64,000 nucleotides of DNA, taken from positions 186,001 through 250,000 of the forward strand of contig NZ_JANFLT010000001.1 in NCBI RefSeq assembly GCF_024385505.1, in the 5' to 3' direction. A program made the position numbers and the translations under genes. Positions 45,290-54,597 of the stretch are shown here, in pieces. Source of the stretch: Arthrobacter zhaoxinii. Its GTDB lineage: Bacteria; Actinomycetota; Actinomycetes; Actinomycetales; Micrococcaceae. The first letter of the stretch is position 1. Every line of letters begins with the position of its first letter. The notes below the pieces were generated by a model. It made no database searches. It worked only from the letters and a program-made list of their open reading frames with translations, and was not told where the DNA came from.

Positions 45290-46524
45290 GCGTGGCTGCC
45301 GGTGAAAAGGAAGCCGTCCCCGAATCGGAGAGCCGGAACGGGGCGGGCGGCGACGGACTGCATCCGCCGGCGGCCCGCAGCCGGGTTACGGGCTGGCTGC
45401 GCCGGCACCGGGTCCCGCTTCTGCTTGTCCTGCTGCTGTGCGCGGTGGTCCTCGCCTCGGTCTGGGGGCGCACGGATCAGGACACCAGCGCACTGTCCCC
45501 CGCCAATCCGGCTCCGGACGGTGCCATGGCCGCCGCCGAGATTCTGGCGGGCCAGGGTGTGGACGTGCAGCACTACGAGCAGCTGGCACAGGCACAGGCT
45601 GCCCTGGCAGACAATCCCGGGGCCACTTTGCTGTTCCTTGATCCCTCCGGCTTCCTCAGCAGTGAGCAGCGCAAGGACCTGGCCGACGAGGCCGGCCGGG
45701 TGGTGCTGGTGGAGCCGTCCTTTGAGCAGCTGGCCGATCTGGCCCCGCAGATCCTTTCCGCCGGGCTCCTCCCCCAGGATCCCGCCCTCCACCGGCTCGA
45801 CGCCGACTGCACCAACGACGACGCGGAGGCCGCCGGCACCATCGAGGCCGGCGGCAAGACCTACCGGGGGCCCGTCACCTGCTTCCCGGCACCCGGCAGC
45901 CAGGGGGCCGACGCCGCAGGTTCCTACGCGGCTACCAAGGGCGGATCCACTGTGGTGCTGGGCAGCGCGGACCTGCTCTCCAACGAAACCCTTGACCTCA
46001 AGGGCAACGCTGCCCTGGCCCTCCGCACCCTCGGCGCGGACGAAACTCTGGTGTGGTACCAGGCCGGCCCCTTCGACGTTCCCCCGTCCGAAGCACCCGT
46101 CGATCCCTTCTCCTTCCTGCCCCCGTGGGTGAATCCGCTCCTCTTCTGGTTCCTGCTGGTCGCCGCCTTGGCAGCATTCTGGCGCGGCCGCAGGCTTGGC
46201 CCGCTGGTCGAGGAGCCCCTGCCCGTGATCGTCCATGCCGCGGAAACCGCCGAGGGCCGGGCCCGCCTTTACCAGGACAGCAAATCCGTCGGCCATGCGG
46301 CCGCAACCCTGCGTGCCGCGGCCATGACCCGGCTGGCCGCGCATCTGCGGCTAGGCCCGGGAGCCACCGCCGACGACGTAACGCGTGCGGCGGCAGGCGC
46401 CTCCGGCCGGAGCTATCCCGCGACCGACTATCTGCTCAACCAACGACTGCCCGGAACCGGCGCGGAACTCGTGCACTGGGCCCAGGACCTGAAAGACCTA
46501 GAGGAAGAGGCCACTTCATCATGA
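45286..46524 (+). CDS. DUF4350-domain membrane protein
   Basis: A 412-residue protein with one helix near residues 45-65, an extracytoplasmic DUF4350 domain (about 70-270) that resembles a class I glutamine-amidotransferase-like fold, a second helix near 285-303 and a cytoplasmic tail. In the domain, NPAPDGAMAAAEILAGQGVDV is the start of the family pattern. It overlaps both neighbours by four bases (ATGA), so translation of DUF4129, DUF4350 and MoxR is coupled. Corresponds to Rv3691. Function is unknown; a sensor or assembly factor in a MoxR system is a reasonable guess. Confidence 0.85.
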   Translation: MSVAAGEKEAVPESESRNGAGGDGLHPPAARSRVTGWLRRHRVPLLLVLLLCAVVLASVWGRTDQDTSALSPANPAPDGAMAAAEILAGQGVDVQHYEQLAQAQAALADNPGATLLFLDPSGFLSSEQRKDLADEAGRVVLVEPSFEQLADLAPQILSAGLLPQDPALHRLDADCTNDDAEAAGTIEAGGKTYRGPVTCFPAPGSQGADAAGSYAATKGGSTVVLGSADLLSNETLDLKGNAALALRTLGADETLVWYQAGPFDVPPSEAPVDPFSFLPPWVNPLLFWFLLVAALAAFWRGRRLGPLVEEPLPVIVHAAETAEGRARLYQDSKSVGHAAATLRAAAMTRLAAHLRLGPGATADDVTRAAAGASGRSYPATDYLLNQRLPGTGAELVHWAQDLKDLEEEATSS

Positions 46525-47555
46525 ACCAGCAGTACGAACCGTATGCACCCGCGCCCTCCGGAGCGGCCAACGGCACCGCCCAGGCTCCGCCCCTTCCCCC
46601 GGAAGAGGATCCCGTCCGTGCAGCCCTCGCACAGGTCCGCCGGGAAGTGGCCAAGGCCGTGGTTGGCCAGGATGCGGCCGTCACCGGGCTGATTATTGCC
46701 CTGCTGGCCAGGGGGCACGTACTGCTCGAAGGGGTGCCCGGCGTGGCCAAGACGCTGCTGGTCCGGAGCCTTTCCGCGGCACTGGATCTGGACACCAAGC
46801 GGGTCCAGTTCACTCCGGACCTGATGCCCGGCGACGTCACCGGTTCCCTGATCTATGACAACCGATCCTCTGAATTCTCCTTCCGGGAGGGGCCGGTGTT
46901 CACCAACATCCTGCTCGCAGATGAAATCAACCGCACCCCGCCCAAGACGCAGGCCTCCCTGCTGGAAGCCATGGAGGAACGCCAGGTGACCGTGGACGGC
47001 GTCACCCGTCCCCTGCCGGAACCGTTCATTGTTGCGGCAACGCAGAACCCGGTGGAATACGAGGGTACCTATCCGCTCCCCGAAGCCCAGCTGGACCGCT
47101 TCCTGCTGAAAATGACGCTTGACCTTCCAGGCCGGGACGATGAGATCGAAGTGATCCGCAGGCACAGCAGCGGCTTTGATCCCCGGAACCTGGCCGCAGC
47201 GGGCGTCCGTGCGGTGGCTTCCGCCCGGGACCTGGAGCTGGCCCGCGAAGCAGTCGCCCGCGTCGCCGTGGCCCCCGAGGTCCTTGCCTACATCGTGGAC
47301 GTCGTGCGCGCGACGCGCGCGGCGCCGTCGTTCCAGCTGGGGGTGTCGCCGCGCGGAGCCACGGCCCTCCTGAATACTGCCCGGGCCTGGGCCTGGCTCT
47401 CGGGACGAACCTTCGTCACCCCCGACGATGTCAAGGCGCTGACCCTTCCCGCCCTGCGGCACCGCGTGGCGCTTCGCCCCGAAGCCCAGATGGACGGGGT
47501 CAACGTAGACAACGTGCTGGGAAGCATCCTCGCCACCGTGCCGGTTCCGCGGTAG
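46521..47555 (+). CDS. moxR: MoxR-family AAA+ ATPase
   Basis: A 344-residue AAA+ ATPase. Walker A GVPGVAKT is at 71-78, Walker B is in LLADEINRTPPKTQ, and the sensor regions follow in TQNPVEYEGTYPLPEAQLDRF. MoxR proteins act as chaperones that mature or regulate partner complexes, commonly with a VWA or DUF58 protein from the adjacent gene. The first 30 residues are a disordered Pro/Ala stretch. ATG 46521 overlaps the previous stop, and GAGGAAGAGG lies upstream. Corresponds to Rv3692 (moxR2) by gene order. Confidence 0.94.
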   Translation: MNQQYEPYAPAPSGAANGTAQAPPLPPEEDPVRAALAQVRREVAKAVVGQDAAVTGLIIALLARGHVLLEGVPGVAKTLLVRSLSAALDLDTKRVQFTPDLMPGDVTGSLIYDNRSSEFSFREGPVFTNILLADEINRTPPKTQASLLEAMEERQVTVDGVTRPLPEPFIVAATQNPVEYEGTYPLPEAQLDRFLLKMTLDLPGRDDEIEVIRRHSSGFDPRNLAAAGVRAVASARDLELAREAVARVAVAPEVLAYIVDVVRATRAAPSFQLGVSPRGATALLNTARAWAWLSGRTFVTPDDVKALTLPALRHRVALRPEAQMDGVNVDNVLGSILATVPVPR

Positions 47556-47560
47556 CGCTG

Positions 47561-48853
47561 ATGGCTGTTTCGGGCCGGTTTGTCCTGCTGGCGCTCCTGG
47601 GCTCCGTCGCCGTCGTCCTGTATCCCGGTGCCGCGTCCATCCTGCTGTGGCTGGCTTTCCTGGCAGCCGCTGCCGGACTGGACCTGCTGCTGGCTGCCCC
47701 GCCGCGGCGGCTGAGGGTGGAGCGCAGGCTGCCGGACAGCGTGCGGCTGAGCGAAACCGCGGTGGGAACCCTGGTCCTGCGCAATGATGCCGGGCGCCGC
47801 CTGCGGGCCGTGGTCCGCGACGGCTGGCAGCCCTCCGCCGGCGCCCGGAACCCGCAGCAGCGTACAACTGTCCCCGCCGGTGAAGCCCGGACCATGGACG
47901 TCCTGCTGGAACCTGCCCGCCGCGGAATCCTGACGAGCGGGCATGTGGCGGTGCGCAGTTTCGGGCCGCTGGGGCTGGCGGCGCGCCAGCGGACCCTCCC
48001 GGTGCCGGGGGAAATCCGCGTACTGCCTCCCTTCCATTCGAAACGGCATCTGCCCTCCAAACTGCGCCGGCTGAGGGAGCTGGACGGCAACACCTCGGTG
48101 CAGCTCCGCGGGGCCGGAACCGAATTCGACTCCCTGCGCGAATACGTCCGCGGAGACGATGTCCGTTCCATCGACTGGCGAGCCACCGCCCGGCGCCAGG
48201 ACACCGTGGTGCGGACCTGGCGTCCGGAACGCGACCGCCGGGTGGTCATTGCGCTGGATACCTCCCGGACGTCGGCTGCCCGGATCGAAGACGAACCCCG
48301 CCTGGACACCGGCATCGAAGCCACCCTGCTCCTGGCAGTGCTGGCCCGCAGCGGCGGGGACCGGGTGGACTTCCTGGCCTTTGACCGGCGGATCCGGGCA
48401 CGCGTGGACTCCGGCGGCCGGGAAAATCTGCTGAGCCGGCTCGTTTCGGCCGTGGCTCCGCTGGAGCCCGAACTCATTGAGGCGGACTTCTCCCTGCTGC
48501 CCGGAGCAGTGCAGGCCGTGACCGCGCGCCGCTCGCTGGTGGTCCTCATCTCCGCGCTGGATTCCGGCGCTGTCGAGGAAGGGTTGGTCCAGGTCCTGCC
48601 CCGGCTGCTGGAAAAGCATGTGGTGGTGGTTGCCTCCGTCCGGGATCCGGGCCTGGACGAGCTGCGCAGCGGCGGCGGAACGACGCCGGCGGTCTTCCGT
48701 GCCGCTGCCGCCGAGCGGGCACTCCTGGACCGGGCTGCCGTCAGCGCGCAGCTGCGTTCCATGGGCGCGGAAGTCGTGGACGAGCCGCCGCACGAACTGG
48801 CCCCGAAACTGGCAGACATGTATCTGCGGCTCAAGGCCACCGGAAGGCTGTAG
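47561..48853 (+). CDS. DUF58-family protein, partner of MoxR
   Basis: A 430-residue protein with two N-terminal helices (residues 5-45). The DUF58 signature GTEFDSLREYVRGDDVRSIDW lies near residues 185-206, followed by a von Willebrand-A-like fold with VVIALDTSRTS as a possible metal site (DTS in place of DxSxS). DUF58 proteins are the usual clients of MoxR ATPases. It starts five bases after the moxR stop. Corresponds to Rv3693. It could sit at the membrane and bind peptidoglycan-synthesis or proteolysis factors; this is not established. Confidence 0.88.
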   Translation: MAVSGRFVLLALLGSVAVVLYPGAASILLWLAFLAAAAGLDLLLAAPPRRLRVERRLPDSVRLSETAVGTLVLRNDAGRRLRAVVRDGWQPSAGARNPQQRTTVPAGEARTMDVLLEPARRGILTSGHVAVRSFGPLGLAARQRTLPVPGEIRVLPPFHSKRHLPSKLRRLRELDGNTSVQLRGAGTEFDSLREYVRGDDVRSIDWRATARRQDTVVRTWRPERDRRVVIALDTSRTSAARIEDEPRLDTGIEATLLLAVLARSGGDRVDFLAFDRRIRARVDSGGRENLLSRLVSAVAPLEPELIEADFSLLPGAVQAVTARRSLVVLISALDSGAVEEGLVQVLPRLLEKHVVVVASVRDPGLDELRSGGGTTPAVFRAAAAERALLDRAAVSAQLRSMGAEVVDEPPHELAPKLADMYLRLKATGRL

Positions 48854-48855
48854 CC

Positions 48856-49530
48856 GTGGACTCCGTGTACCGGCAGGTCCTGGGGCCCCGTTTTCAACGC
48901 CTGCAGCCGGAGCTGCAGCAGTATTTCAGCCTGGGGGCGGACAGCGGCCGGTTCGGGGAAGGCAACGGCGTCTTCCTCCGGGCCGGCTGTCCGCGGCCCT
49001 GGCTGCGGCCGCTGCTGCCGCTGGTTCCGGTGTCCAACGCGTTCTTCCCGGAGTTCGGAACCTCGGTCCCCTTCTCCGTCCGCAACTTTCCGCACCGCGA
49101 CCCGTGGGGCAGGCCTGCACTGACCGCCGTCCGCAGCTTTGATTTTCCCGGCCGGCGCCGGATCTTCGAAGACACCACGGTGCTGACCGGCCCCGGAACG
49201 CTGACCGACTATCTCGGACGGCGGCGCAACCTCGCAACGGACCTGGTGCTGCGGGTCACGGAGGACGGGCACCTGCACATGAATTCGCCGGGCAGCAGGC
49301 TCTTCCTGGGCCCGCTGCGGCTGCCCCTCCCCCGCGTCGCGGGTGCCGACGCGCAGGTGGAACAGTGGTGGGACCCGCAGCAGCAACAGTTCCGGATCCG
49401 TACCCGGGTGATCCAGCGTCAGGTCGGCACCGTCTTCGAATACGACGGCGCCTTTAGCTACACATACCGCGGATTCGACGGCACCCTGCCGGCCGGCGTC
49501 GAACCCGAACGCTGGCAGCACCGCACCTAG
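48856..49530 (+). CDS. DUF4166-domain protein
   Basis: A 224-residue soluble protein starting with GTG two bases after the DUF58 stop. VYRQVLGPRFQRLQPELQQYF at the N-terminus and the beta-rich middle are typical of DUF4166 (mobile sugar-oxidase-like and lipid-binding-like proteins of unknown role). It has no signal peptide. The tight spacing places it in the MoxR operon, but the mycobacterial operon Rv3689-Rv3693 lacks it, so it may be a lineage-specific addition. It converges on the MetE-like gene with 13 bases between the stops. Confidence 0.75.
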   Translation: MDSVYRQVLGPRFQRLQPELQQYFSLGADSGRFGEGNGVFLRAGCPRPWLRPLLPLVPVSNAFFPEFGTSVPFSVRNFPHRDPWGRPALTAVRSFDFPGRRRIFEDTTVLTGPGTLTDYLGRRRNLATDLVLRVTEDGHLHMNSPGSRLFLGPLRLPLPRVAGADAQVEQWWDPQQQQFRIRTRVIQRQVGTVFEYDGAFSYTYRGFDGTLPAGVEPERWQHRT

Positions 49531-49543
49531 CGCGGTGATCCGG

Positions 49544-50662
49544 CTAGGCCTCGGCGACCACCTGGTCCAGGGCGGAAGCCGTTTGTGTAAGGCGTGCCAG
49601 GACCTTCCGCGCTGCCTCCGGAGACAACTCGGCGAGGCCAGCTGACGGCGTGAGCCGAAGCGCGGGCAGGTCCTGCAGCGACAGCCCCAGTTTCCGCCAG
49701 GGCCGCAGCACCCGCTCCACCAGGGCGCTCACCTGGGGCAGTTCGGTTCCGGCTGCCGGCACGGGCAGCATACCCAGCCAGATCCGCCGGCCGCTTTCGA
49801 CGGCCTCGGCAATGCCTTCCCAGTCCCGGGCGTCCAGCCCGTCCGCTGCCAGGGCCGCGCCCTGCGCACCGGCCCCCAGTGCCAGTTCAAACGGAGACTG
49901 CGTACCGGACCGGAGCGGACCGAAGCCTTCTGCCCGGGGCAGGGAAAAGACTGCGTCCGCGCCCACCGCCTCGACTGCGTCACAGACCTGGTGCCAGGCG
50001 CCGGAGACCTCGGAGGAGGGTACGGACCGGAGGGTGCGGTACCCGCTGGCCGTGGGGATTCCGCCGGCCAGGACGGCGGCAATGTCCGGTTCCTCGATCT
50101 GCACCGTGATCCGCGCCCCGGGGGCCGACGACGCCGCACGGGCCACGTAGTCCCCGATCCCGGCGGTGAACGACTGGACCATGTCCCGGCGGGCTCCGGC
50201 GTCGGACAGCGCCCGCTCACCGTTGTGCAGATACAGGTTCGCGGCAAGCGAGAGCGGCCCGCGGAGGGAGATTTTCAATGCCTCGCCGGTACGTTCCTCC
50301 GCGCCGATGACGTCCGCCAGGACGTTCAGGTCCTGGGCCAGCAGGGAAACCGCGCGGCGGTGGTCCTTGCCCGGGCGTTCCACCAGGCGCCAGCCATGCG
50401 GCTGGATGTCCACGAAAAGATCCACCAGCAGGGAGGCACTGCGTCCCAGCGCGTCCGCGCCGGGACCGCGCTGCGGCAGTTCCACCAGGAAGGGCAGATG
50501 CGGATCACCCAGCTCGCCGCGGACCACCCGGCTGGATTCGACCGGATCCGTCCCCGGCCAGCTGCCCGCCGCCGTCGCGGTGACCAGGCCGTTGCGCGCT
50601 TCAGGGCGGGAGGGGGCTTCCGGAGCTGCCGGCCCCTGATCCGGTTCAGGCCCCTGCGGCAT
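49544..50662 (-). CDS. MetE C-terminal-like protein (Rv3015c type)
   Basis: A 372-residue protein resembling the C-terminal half of cobalamin-independent methionine synthase. It has VTATAAGSWPGTDPVESSRVVRGELGD, corresponding to the TTIGSFP start of that barrel, then a TIM-barrel pattern with repeated strand-helix units. The zinc ligands of MetE (HxC and a late cysteine) are not visible; the whole protein lacks cysteine. So it probably does not make methionine the usual way, if it is catalytic at all. The same protein occurs as Rv3015c near iscS-mnmA-ligA in M. tuberculosis. It overlaps the chorismate mutase gene by 17 bases. Confidence 0.75.
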   Translation of the reverse strand: MPQGPEPDQGPAAPEAPSRPEARNGLVTATAAGSWPGTDPVESSRVVRGELGDPHLPFLVELPQRGPGADALGRSASLLVDLFVDIQPHGWRLVERPGKDHRRAVSLLAQDLNVLADVIGAEERTGEALKISLRGPLSLAANLYLHNGERALSDAGARRDMVQSFTAGIGDYVARAASSAPGARITVQIEEPDIAAVLAGGIPTASGYRTLRSVPSSEVSGAWHQVCDAVEAVGADAVFSLPRAEGFGPLRSGTQSPFELALGAGAQGAALAADGLDARDWEGIAEAVESGRRIWLGMLPVPAAGTELPQVSALVERVLRPWRKLGLSLQDLPALRLTPSAGLAELSPEAARKVLARLTQTASALDQVVAEA

Positions 50663-51023
50663 CTGTTCCGCCGTTGCGGGTCTGGGAAATCGCCTGATGG
50701 TGGCGGATTACCTCGCTGATGATGAAGTTCAGGAACTTCTCCGCGAAGGCAGGGTCGAGGTGCGCGTCCTCGGCGAGGCGGCGCAGGCGGGCAATCTGGG
50801 CCACTTCCCGTCCCGGATCGGCGGGCGGCAGATGGTGCTCCGCCTTCAGGTGGCCCACCCGCTGGGTTGCCTTGAAACGCTCGGCGAGGAGGTACACAAG
50901 GGTCGCGTCGATGTTGTCGATGCTGCTGCGCATGGCAAGCAGCTCTTCCATCACGTCCTCGGCAACCTTCCCGGAAAGGGAACTTGCCCGCGGATCAAAG
51001 TCTTCGTCGGGTGATTCGCTCAT
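50646..51023 (-). CDS. Chorismate mutase, AroQ class
   Basis: A 125-residue, all-helical protein (AMRSSIDNIDATLVYLLAERFKATQRVGHLK then a second and third helix) that converts chorismate to prephenate for Phe/Tyr synthesis. The conserved R-x-x-I-D-x-I-D start of helix 1 and the RVGHLK active-site pair are present. Either of two in-frame ATGs can be used: 51041 or 51023. Both are preceded by the same bases because of a short direct repeat; AGGACC before 51023 makes it slightly better. No signal peptide is seen, so it is the cytosolic form. Confidence 0.87.
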   Translation of the reverse strand: MSESPDEDFDPRASSLSGKVAEDVMEELLAMRSSIDNIDATLVYLLAERFKATQRVGHLKAEHHLPPADPGREVAQIARLRRLAEDAHLDPAFAEKFLNFIISEVIRHHQAISQTRNGGTDAAGA

Positions 51024-51047
51024 TGGTCCTGTATGGCTCATTGGTCC
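51018..51047. repeat. 12-base direct repeat over the chorismate mutase start
   Basis: GCTCATTGGTCC occurs at 51018-51029 and 51036-51047, 18 bases apart. On the minus strand each copy reads GGACCAATGAGC, so the start codon and its upstream bases are duplicated in frame. Confidence 0.75.
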
Positions 51048-51154
51048 AGTTTAGGTGGACCCGGTTCCCTGCCCGGAGCAGGTTACGCGGGTTTTGCGAA
51101 ACAGCCCGACCGCGATCCCCAAACGGAACCCGGCGCCAGGTGTTCCGGGACCGG

Positions 51155-52306
51155 CTAGGCGACGGCGGCCGGGTTCCATTCCAGGGAACGCGCCGAGTCG
51201 ATGGTCGCCTGGCCCAGCACACGGGTGCCCTGGTAGAGCACCATGGACTGGCCGGGGGCAACTCCGCGCATGGGTTCCGTCAGGCGGACCACAAGCTCCT
51301 CACGGAGGTCTCCGGTGGCGTCATCGGTGACGTCTTCCATCCAGCCGGTGGCTGCCACGGGGTCTCCGTGCGCCCGCACCTGGACCCTGCAGTCGAACTT
51401 CGTCCGGGCGGCGATCTCGGGGATGGGACGTCCCGCCCACGAAATCTTGATTCCGCGCATCTGGTCGATGTTCAACAGCTGCTCGGGCCCGACCACAACC
51501 TTGTTTTCCTTGGGCCGGATCTCCAGGACGAAGCGGGGCTTGCCGTCCGCGGCGGGCGTGCCCAGCTTCAGGCCGCGGCGCTGGCCCACGGTGAACGCAT
51601 TGGCGCCGGGATGGGTACCGAGCTTCTCGCCCGTCTCATCGACAATGTCGCCCTCGGTCATGTCGATCCGCTCTTCAAGCCAGCCGCGGGTGTCGCCGTC
51701 GGGAATGAAGCAGATGTCATGGCTGTCCGGCTTGTTGGCCACGGACAGGCCGCGGCGCTCGGCCTCGGCCCGGACCTCGGCCTTGGACGGCGTTTCGGCC
51801 AGCGGGAACATGCAGTGGCGCAGCTGCTCTTCCGTGAGCACACCCAGCACGTAGGACTGGTCCTTGGCCCAGTCGGCGGCACGGTGCAGCTCCGGATCGC
51901 CCTCGGCGTTGGTGATCACCTTGGCATAGTGGCCGGTGCACACGGCGTCGAAGCCCAGCGCCAGCGCCTTTTCCAGCAGGGCGGCGAACTTGATCCGTTC
52001 GTTGCAGCGCATGCAGGGGTTGGGGGTGCGGCCGGCGGCGTATTCGGCCACGAAGTCGTCCACGACGTCTTCCTTGAACCGCTCGGAGAAGTCCCAGACG
52101 TAGTAGGGGATGCCGAGGATGTCGCAGGCGCGCCAGGCGTCCCGTGAGTCCTCGATGGTGCAGCAGCCGCGGCTGCCGGTACGCAGGGTGCCCGGCATCC
52201 GGGACAGCGCCAGGTGGACGCCGACGACGTCGTGTCCGGCCTCAACTGCCCGTGCCGCGGCCACGGCGGAGTCGACTCCGCCACTCATTGCTGCCAAAAC
52301 CTTCAT
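51155..52306 (-). CDS. mnmA: tRNA-specific 2-thiouridylase MnmA
   Basis: A 383-residue enzyme that thiolates U34 of Lys, Glu and Gln tRNAs. The ATP-pyrophosphatase loop [10 protein letters not shown] lies at 9-18. The first catalytic cysteine is in TPNPCMRCN near 100 and the second in [10 protein letters not shown] near 195. A C-terminal beta-barrel follows. It needs sulfur relayed from cysteine desulfurase, whose gene overlaps its start by four bases (ATGA), so the two are translationally coupled. The same pair (Rv3024c-Rv3025c) occurs in M. tuberculosis. Confidence 0.97.
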   Translation of the reverse strand: MKVLAAMSGGVDSAVAAARAVEAGHDVVGVHLALSRMPGTLRTGSRGCCTIEDSRDAWRACDILGIPYYVWDFSERFKEDVVDDFVAEYAAGRTPNPCMRCNERIKFAALLEKALALGFDAVCTGHYAKVITNAEGDPELHRAADWAKDQSYVLGVLTEEQLRHCMFPLAETPSKAEVRAEAERRGLSVANKPDSHDICFIPDGDTRGWLEERIDMTEGDIVDETGEKLGTHPGANAFTVGQRRGLKLGTPAADGKPRFVLEIRPKENKVVVGPEQLLNIDQMRGIKISWAGRPIPEIAARTKFDCRVQVRAHGDPVAATGWMEDVTDDATGDLREELVVRLTEPMRGVAPGQSMVLYQGTRVLGQATIDSARSLEWNPAAVA

Positions 52307-53529
52307 GAAGTAAAACCTGTTCCTGCTGTCTGGATGCTGCTTACGTGTCCGGCCATGCCGGCCTTCTTGGCCCGCTCATATGCTTCTGGAAGTGCCTGCA
52401 ACAAAGTGTCAACGTCTTCGGCGGTCGTTGTATGCCCGAGGCTGAACCGCTGGGCCCCGCGAGCCTCGGTTTCGGTCAGTCCCATCGCCAGGAGTACGTG
52501 CGAGGGGCGCGGGACGCCGGCCGTGCAGGCGGACCCCGTCGAGGACTCGACGCCGGCCAGATCCAGCAAAAAGAGCAGCGAATCCCCCTCGCAGCCGGGG
52601 AACGTGAAGTGGGCGTTGCCCGGCAGGCGGCGCCCTCCGCCGTCGTCGTCACGTGCCCCGCGCAGGACGGCCTCCGGAATGGCCCGCTCCACGCCGGTGA
52701 TGAGGTAGTTCCGCAGGGTGCGCAGGCGTTCGGACTCGTCCGCAAGGTGCTCGGTCGCATCCTGCGCTGCGGCAGCGAAGGCTGCGATTCCTGCGGTGTC
52801 CAGGGTTCCGGAGCGGATATCGCGTTCCTGCCCGCCGCCGTGCTGCACGGGAGTCAGCTTCACTGACCGGCCCACGACGAGCGCCCCTACGCCCACCGGA
52901 CCGCCGATCTTATGGGCGCTGAGGGCCATCGTGTCCAGGCCGGCGGCACGGAAGCCGATGGGCAGCGCACCGAAAGCCTGGACCGCATCCGAATGCACGG
53001 GCACACCGTATTCGTGGGCCAGGGAAGCGATCGCGCGGATGTCCTGGACGGTACCGACTTCGTTGTTCGCCCACATGGCGGTGAGCAGCGCCGTACTGTC
53101 CGCATTGGCCTCGAGTTCCCGGCGGATGGCCTCGAGGGAAATGACGCCGTCGCTGTCCACCGGAATCCAGACCGGCACCGCGCCTTCGTGTTTCTCCAGC
53201 CATTCGACGGCGTCCAGCACTGCATGGTGTTCGATGCCGGAGACCAGGATCCGGTTGCGCACCGGATCGGCGTCGCGCCGGGCCCAGAAAAGTCCCTTGA
53301 CGGCGAGGTTGTCCGCTTCGGTGCCGCCGGAGGTGAAAATGATCTCGGAGGGATGGCAGCCTGCAGCAGCGGCCAGGATTTCCCGGGAGTCTTCCACCAC
53401 CATTCGGGCGCGGCGGCCCGAACCGTGCAGCGACGAAGGGTTGCCGCTGCGGCTGAGTTCTGAGGTGAGTGCGGCGAGGGCCGAAGCCGAGATCGGCGTG
53501 GTCGCCGCGTGATCTAGATACACGGGCAC
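52303..53529 (-). CDS. iscS: Cysteine desulfurase, IscS/NifS type
   Basis: A 408-residue PLP enzyme. The Schiff-base lysine is in [11 protein letters not shown] near residue 204, and the active-site cysteine lies in [22 protein letters not shown] near 340. It removes sulfur from cysteine and passes it as persulfide to partners such as MnmA and iron-sulfur scaffold proteins. The GTG start opens with [11 protein letters not shown], the family signature. No isc scaffold gene is adjacent, so in this neighbourhood tRNA thiolation is the clearest use. It is divergent from the uridine-kinase-like gene. Confidence 0.95.
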   Translation of the reverse strand: MPVYLDHAATTPISASALAALTSELSRSGNPSSLHGSGRRARMVVEDSREILAAAAGCHPSEIIFTSGGTEADNLAVKGLFWARRDADPVRNRILVSGIEHHAVLDAVEWLEKHEGAVPVWIPVDSDGVISLEAIRRELEANADSTALLTAMWANNEVGTVQDIRAIASLAHEYGVPVHSDAVQAFGALPIGFRAAGLDTMALSAHKIGGPVGVGALVVGRSVKLTPVQHGGGQERDIRSGTLDTAGIAAFAAAAQDATEHLADESERLRTLRNYLITGVERAIPEAVLRGARDDDGGGRRLPGNAHFTFPGCEGDSLLFLLDLAGVESSTGSACTAGVPRPSHVLLAMGLTETEARGAQRFSLGHTTTAEDVDTLLQALPEAYERAKKAGMAGHVSSIQTAGTGFTS

Positions 53530-53675
53530 CAGCCAATTCTAGCCGCCTCGGCTCCGGTAACCGATTCGGGTGGCTGCGATTTTCCTGACGGTCCAGCCTG
53601 ACCGCTGCACCACAGGCCCCTGGCTGCTCCCGAGACCCGCTTATTCCGTGACCCTTCCGGGACGGGGAGTCGTGG

Positions 53676-53681
53676 CAGACT
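53676..53681 (+). promoter_or_regulatory. Candidate -10 element for a leaderless transcript
   Basis: CAGACT ends six bases before the ATG at 53688. No ribosome binding site is present, so transcription probably begins at or next to the A of the start codon. The -35 region is weak. Confidence 0.4.
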
Positions 53682-53687
53682 GACCCG

Positions 53688-54440
53688 ATGCAGCCTCATG
53701 ATCCGGTGACCCGGCAGGTTCTGCACCCGCACCCTGCGCGGAAACGGAACGCAGTGATGTCGGATCTGGCCGTGCTGTTGCTGTCCCGGCGGCCGGGCAG
53801 GCGTCTGCTGGTAGCAGTCGACGGTGTGGACGGAGCAGGTAAAACCACCTTCGCGGATGACCTTGCGGTTGCCCTTAGTTCCGCCGGCGGTGCTGCTGGC
53901 CGGCAAATTCTGCGGGTCGGCACGGATGACTTCCACCATGTACGTGTGGTCCGGCACCGGCGTGGACGCTGCTCGCCGGAAGGTTTCTGGCTGGATTCCT
54001 ACAACCTGGACCAGTTCACAGAGTACGTCCTGGCGCCCCTGGCCTCCGGCGCCGCCGCGTTCCGGGACCGCGGCCACGACCTCTCCACGGACGCGGTCCT
54101 GGATCCCGAACCCGTGATGGCCGCAAAGGATGCCGTAGTGCTTATCGACGGGCTTTTCCTGCACCGGGAGGAGCTCCGTCACTATTGGGACTTCTCCGTG
54201 TTCCTGGATGTGCCGTTCGATGTGACGGCTGCACGTATGGCAGCCAGGGACGGCACAGGGACGGGTCCCCGGCAGGCCGGCGTGCTGACTCCGGGCAAGG
54301 ACCGGTATGTCGGCGGACAACAGCTCTATTTCGCTGCGGCGAACCCCGCCGCACGGGCGGACCTGGTGCTGGACAACAGCCGCGCGGACACGCTGCGGGT
54401 GATCAACGGGAGCGGCGCCGGCTACCGGAAGCAAGGGTGA
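53688..54440 (+). CDS. Uridine-kinase-like P-loop NTPase
   Basis: A 250-residue protein with the P-loop VDGVDGAGKTTFADDL near residues 44-59, a Walker-B-like VVLIDGLFL near 152-160 and a conserved DDFHHVRVVRHRR segment. The fold is that of uridine kinase/phosphoribulokinase. The first 23 residues precede a second possible start (MSDLAVLL), but the ATG at 53688 fits a leaderless promoter. A true uridine kinase is usually shorter and has different specificity residues, so the substrate is uncertain. The neighbours (cysteine desulfurase, J-domain gene) give no pathway. Confidence 0.75.
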   Translation: MQPHDPVTRQVLHPHPARKRNAVMSDLAVLLLSRRPGRRLLVAVDGVDGAGKTTFADDLAVALSSAGGAAGRQILRVGTDDFHHVRVVRHRRGRCSPEGFWLDSYNLDQFTEYVLAPLASGAAAFRDRGHDLSTDAVLDPEPVMAAKDAVVLIDGLFLHREELRHYWDFSVFLDVPFDVTAARMAARDGTGTGPRQAGVLTPGKDRYVGGQQLYFAAANPAARADLVLDNSRADTLRVINGSGAGYRKQG

Positions 54441-54552
54441 CCGCACGCCTGGAAAGCTCCTCACGCACGGCCGTCCCGGACACTCATTGGCGCGGAGAAT
54501 TCATCTGCCCGAATAGCCCTCCCCGCCCAGGCCGCGGCGCAGGGACGACCGG

Positions 54553-54558
54553 TAGACT
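54553..54558 (+). promoter_or_regulatory. Candidate -10 element of the J-domain gene
   Basis: TAGACT is a typical actinobacterial -10; the predicted start is about 33 bases before TTG 54598. Confidence 0.45.
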
Positions 54559-54597
54559 TGCCTCACGCAGCCGAACCCGCCCCCGAGAGGAACCGCT

